Assembly (NCBI RefSeq): GCF_007097245.1
Contig: NZ_VJZT01000006.1
Coordinates: forward strand, 124,001 to 188,000
Reading direction: 5' to 3'
Origin: Flavobacterium restrictum
Lineage (GTDB): Bacteria > Bacteroidota > Bacteroidia > Flavobacteriales > Flavobacteriaceae
DNA: 64,000 nt
This document shows, piece by piece, positions 61,473 through 64,000 of this stretch. Positions within the stretch are counted from its first letter, which is position 1, and every line of letters starts with the position of its first letter. Below the pieces are notes generated by a model. It saw nothing but the letters and a program-made list of their open reading frames with translations, made no database searches and was not told where the DNA came from. The position numbers were made by a program, and so were the translations under genes.

Positions 61473-62900
61473 ATGCGATTAACAATCCTACTAATGAAGC
61501 TTTTAAATCCTAAAATTATACTTCCTTTTTTTCTGTTACTTTTCTCTATTGCTATCGCAGATGCTCAAGAAATTATCAAAGACACTGTTGTCGTTTCTAA
61601 AACGGGAGTTAAACCAAGTCAGCGTTTAAAGGTCGATGGTGTGATTGCGACCGTTGGGGATTACCTTATTTTAGATTCGGATATTGATAAATCTTTTTTG
61701 GAAATTTCAAGTCAAGGCGGTTCCGTAAAAGACATTACAAGATGCCAAATGCTAGGGAAATTATTAGAGGATAAACTCTATGCGCACCAAGCGATTCAGG
61801 ATAGTGTTAAGGTTTCGGATGCCGAAATTAAAGGAATGATGGACGATCGTTTGAATTATATGATAGAACAAATAGGTTCTATGGAAAAAGTAGTTCAGTA
61901 TTACAAAAAGAATTCCGAAGAGGATTTTAGGTCTTATTTCTTTGATGTTTTAAAAGAACAAAAGCTGACTACCGAAATGCAAAAAAAGATTGTAGATGCC
62001 GTAGAAATTACTCCTGAAGAAGTACGTAATTTTTTTAAAACGATCCCAGCAGCTGATTTACCTGTTTTTGGTTCAGAAATGGAAGTAGCCCAAATCGTTA
62101 TTAAACCACAAGTTACGGAGGCTGACAAACAAAAAGTAATAGACAAATTAAAAGGATTCAAAAAAGAAGTACAAGAAGGCGCTAGTTTCTCTACAAAAGC
62201 CGTTTTGTACACCCAAGATCCTGGGTCAAGATCTACGGGAGGTTTTTATAAAATGAACCGAAAAACTCCTTTTGTAAAAGAGTTCAAAGATGTGGCTTTT
62301 AGCCTTGGCGAAGGCGAAATTTCGGAGCCATTTGAAACTTCATTTGGATATCATATTATAATGGTCGAAAAAATAAAAGGGCAAGATATTGAATTGCGTC
62401 ATATTCTATTAACGCCAAGTGTTACAGATGATGCGGTTAAAGAGGCCAAAGAAAAAATCAATTTGATTAAAAAACGAATCGAAGACAAGCAAATTACTTT
62501 TGCGGAAGCGGCCAGAACACTATCAGAAGAAAAAGAAACCAAAGTAAATGGTGGGGCTCTTATCAATCCTAAAACGCAAGATACCCGTTTTGAATTGACC
62601 AAAATGGATCCAGATTTATATGCTAAAGTGTCTAATTTAAAAGAAGGCGAGGTTTCAATACCGTATCTTGAAGAAGATCAAGGAAAGAAAACCTTCAAAA
62701 TTATCACGGTTACCAATAGAATCAATGAGCACACTGCGGATTACGCCAAGGATTATATCAAGATTAAAGATCTTGCCTTGAAAGAAAAACAAATTAAGGC
62801 AATTGCCAAATGGTTTGACGAAAAAATCAAAGAAACCTACATTAAAATAGTAGGGGAATATAGAGATTGTAGTTTTACAAACAATTGGTTGAAAAAATAA
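61473..62900 (+). CDS. SurA-like periplasmic peptidyl-prolyl isomerase/chaperone
   Basis: This 475-residue exported protein has a signal peptide ending ADAQ (cleavage near residue 32). A SurA_N-like helical domain begins VDGVIATVGDYLILDSDIDK. Two parvulin (PpiC) domains follow: the first (about residues 195-300) contains GSRSTGGFYKMNRKTPF and SEPFETSFGYHIIMVE; the second (about 300-405) starts IELRHILLTPSVTDD. Such proteins escort outer-membrane proteins to the BAM complex. I chose ATG 61473; ATG 61494 is an alternative with a tighter signal peptide, and an upstream TTG at 61440 would put a basic extension before the signal. A perfect palindromic terminator follows. Confidence 0.88.
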   Translation: MRLTILLMKLLNPKIILPFFLLLFSIAIADAQEIIKDTVVVSKTGVKPSQRLKVDGVIATVGDYLILDSDIDKSFLEISSQGGSVKDITRCQMLGKLLEDKLYAHQAIQDSVKVSDAEIKGMMDDRLNYMIEQIGSMEKVVQYYKKNSEEDFRSYFFDVLKEQKLTTEMQKKIVDAVEITPEEVRNFFKTIPAADLPVFGSEMEVAQIVIKPQVTEADKQKVIDKLKGFKKEVQEGASFSTKAVLYTQDPGSRSTGGFYKMNRKTPFVKEFKDVAFSLGEGEISEPFETSFGYHIIMVEKIKGQDIELRHILLTPSVTDDAVKEAKEKINLIKKRIEDKQITFAEAARTLSEEKETKVNGGALINPKTQDTRFELTKMDPDLYAKVSNLKEGEVSIPYLEEDQGKKTFKIITVTNRINEHTADYAKDYIKIKDLALKEKQIKAIAKWFDEKIKETYIKIVGEYRDCSFTNNWLKK

Positions 62901-62915
62901 TTTTATTAAATAAAT

Positions 62916-62957
62916 AAAAGCGTTAGTTTTATGAATTCATAAAACTAACGCTTTTTC
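62916..62957 (+). terminator. Intrinsic terminator after the surA-like gene
   Basis: An uninterrupted palindrome of two 20-bp arms (62916-62935 and 62936-62955) centred on GAATTC, with T at the end, lies 15 bp after the stop codon. The RNA hairpin would have a loop of about four bases. It can also act on the minus strand. Confidence 0.9.
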
Positions 62958-62963
62958 ATTTTA

Positions 62964-63005
62964 AAAATCTAAAATCTAAAATCTAAAATCTAAAATCTAA
63001 AATCA
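62964..63005 (+). repeat. Heptanucleotide tandem repeat (AAAATCT) abutting the moxR start codon
   Basis: Five perfect AAAATCT units (62964-62998) plus one AAAATCA (62999-63005) end one base before the ATG at 63007. The tract replaces the usual leader and must be transcribed or form the promoter-proximal region of the MoxR gene. Confidence 0.92.
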
Positions 63006-63006
63006 A

Positions 63007-63960
63007 ATGTCAGATGTTGCTGCTATACATAATTTGGTTCAAAAACGAAACGAACTAAAATCCGAAATTGCCAAAATAATTGTGGGTCAAGATGCGGTAG
63101 TAGATCAAATTCTACTGTGTATTTTTTCTGGCGGTCATGCGCTATTAGTTGGTGTTCCTGGTCTGGCCAAAACCTTGTTGGTAAATACTTTGGCGCAAGC
63201 CTTGGGATTGGATTTTAAACGAATTCAATTCACGCCAGATTTGATGCCTTCGGATATATTGGGAAGTGAAATATTAGACGAAAACCGGCAGTTCAAATTC
63301 ATAAAAGGACCCATTTTTTCGAATATTATTTTGGCGGACGAAATCAATAGAACGCCACCCAAAACCCAAGCGGCATTGCTAGAAGCCATGCAAGAACGTT
63401 CGGTGACCATAGCAGGCGAAAATCATAAATTAGACTTGCCTTATTTTGTCTTGGCAACCCAAAATCCTATTGAGCAAGAAGGAACCTATCCCTTGCCAGA
63501 AGCACAATTAGACCGATTTATGTTTGCCATCAAACTGGAATATCCCTCTTTTCAGGAAGAAGTTCAGGTGGTCAAACGCACCACTTCGGATACGAAAACA
63601 ACGATAAATTCATTGTTTACAGCACAAGAAATTATCGATTTCCAACACCTTATTCGCAGGATTCCCGTTGCCGATAATGTGATTGAATATGCCGTAACTC
63701 TGGTCAGTAAAACACGTCCTGATAATGTATTGTCTAATGAATTTGTAAAAAACTATCTTGATTGGGGCGCAGGACCTAGAGCCTCGCAAAATCTAATTTT
63801 GGCAGCCAAAGCGCATGCCGCTTTCAACGGAAAATTCTCTCCTGATATTGAAGATGTAAAAGCCGTGGCTACTGGAATTTTGCGTCACAGAATCATTAAG
63901 AACTACAAAGCCGATGCCGAAGGAATTACCGAAGAAATCATTATCAATAAATTGATGTAA
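63007..63960 (+). CDS. MoxR family AAA+ ATPase
   Basis: This 317-residue ATPase has an N-terminal helical segment, Walker A in LLVGVPGLAKTLLVNTLAQA near residue 46, and Walker B in ILADEINRTPPKTQAALLEA near residue 108. ATQNPIEQEGTYPLPEAQLD follows as sensor 1 and the family signature. A C-terminal lid domain contains GAGPRASQNLILAAKAHAAF near residue 258. MoxR ATPases act as chaperones for complexes with von Willebrand (VWA) and DUF58 proteins, whose genes usually follow and would lie beyond this window. The start abuts a heptamer repeat. Confidence 0.96.
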   Translation: MSDVAAIHNLVQKRNELKSEIAKIIVGQDAVVDQILLCIFSGGHALLVGVPGLAKTLLVNTLAQALGLDFKRIQFTPDLMPSDILGSEILDENRQFKFIKGPIFSNIILADEINRTPPKTQAALLEAMQERSVTIAGENHKLDLPYFVLATQNPIEQEGTYPLPEAQLDRFMFAIKLEYPSFQEEVQVVKRTTSDTKTTINSLFTAQEIIDFQHLIRRIPVADNVIEYAVTLVSKTRPDNVLSNEFVKNYLDWGAGPRASQNLILAAKAHAAFNGKFSPDIEDVKAVATGILRHRIIKNYKADAEGITEEIIINKLM

Positions 63961-64000
63961 AGCACTTCCTTTGGCTTTTTTAGGAGCGAGAAATCAGCTT

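Noticed and set aside
62964..63005. Heptamer tract considered as a CRISPR array
   Set aside because: Units are 7 bp, directly adjacent and without spacers, so it is a simple tandem repeat.

Overview
The window looks like chromosomal DNA from a Flavobacterium-type member of the Bacteroidota. It is AT-rich and has TAnnTTTG promoter boxes instead of sigma70 boxes. One giant secreted protein ends in a type IX secretion (T9SS) sorting domain, there is a UpxY/NusG-type antiterminator, and several genes have poly-A leaders without a clear Shine-Dalgarno sequence. The genus is inferred from these traits; no rRNA or tRNA was seen.

Layout: (1) 1-1133: a partial MarC membrane protein (minus strand) and a small CoA-binding protein ending in a terminator. 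(2) 1753-27905: a large surface-polysaccharide locus. It holds GDP-L-fucose synthesis (fcl, gmd), two Wzx flippases, a Wzy-type polymerase, a second polymerase candidate, a pyruvyltransferase-like protein, two GT4 and two GT2 glycosyltransferases, a WcaF-type acetyltransferase, a WcaJ-type initiating transferase, and two Wza-Wzc (export lipoprotein/tyrosine kinase) pairs separated by recR. It ends with a UDP-GlcNAc 4-epimerase and a eukaryotic-like UDP-glucose dehydrogenase. (3) 28189-50889: a second polysaccharide locus. It holds a TviB/WbpA-type dehydrogenase, rmlB, a UpxY-like antiterminator, a large multi-SLBB export protein, Wzz, a third Wzx, an EpsG-type polymerase, an acetyltransferase, glycosyltransferases, a CapE/CapF/CapG-like set for UDP-L-FucNAc with the CapF domains on two genes, a WbuB-like transferase, a convergent secreted beta-helix protein, a WbpV-like reductase, rmlC-rmlD-rmlA, and two initiating phosphoglycosyl transferases of different folds. 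(4) 50890-57529: a strong terminator, a relic of the 3' end of prfC, and a 2046-residue T9SS-secreted multidomain protein. (5) 57531-64000: intact prfC (minus), a lipoprotein alpha-amylase (minus), a SurA-like chaperone and a MoxR ATPase.

The genes could make UDP-GlcA, UDP-GalNAcA, GDP-L-Fuc, dTDP-L-Rha, UDP-L-FucNAc and possibly UDP-QuiNAc. These would be assembled on undecaprenyl phosphate by one of three initiating enzymes, flipped and polymerised by Wzx/Wzy, and exported through Wza/Wzc- or SLBB/Wzz-type machinery. Three flippases, three polymerase candidates and three export modules suggest at least two glycans, perhaps a capsule or exopolysaccharide plus an O-antigen-like polymer.

The least expected structure is a 74-bp direct repeat of the prfC 3' end (51014-51087 and 57530-57603, 68 of 74 bases identical). 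It brackets exactly one gene, the giant T9SS protein, as if a one-gene cassette had been inserted at the end of prfC. No integrase or transposase is visible. I found no CRISPR array, insertion sequence or tRNA.
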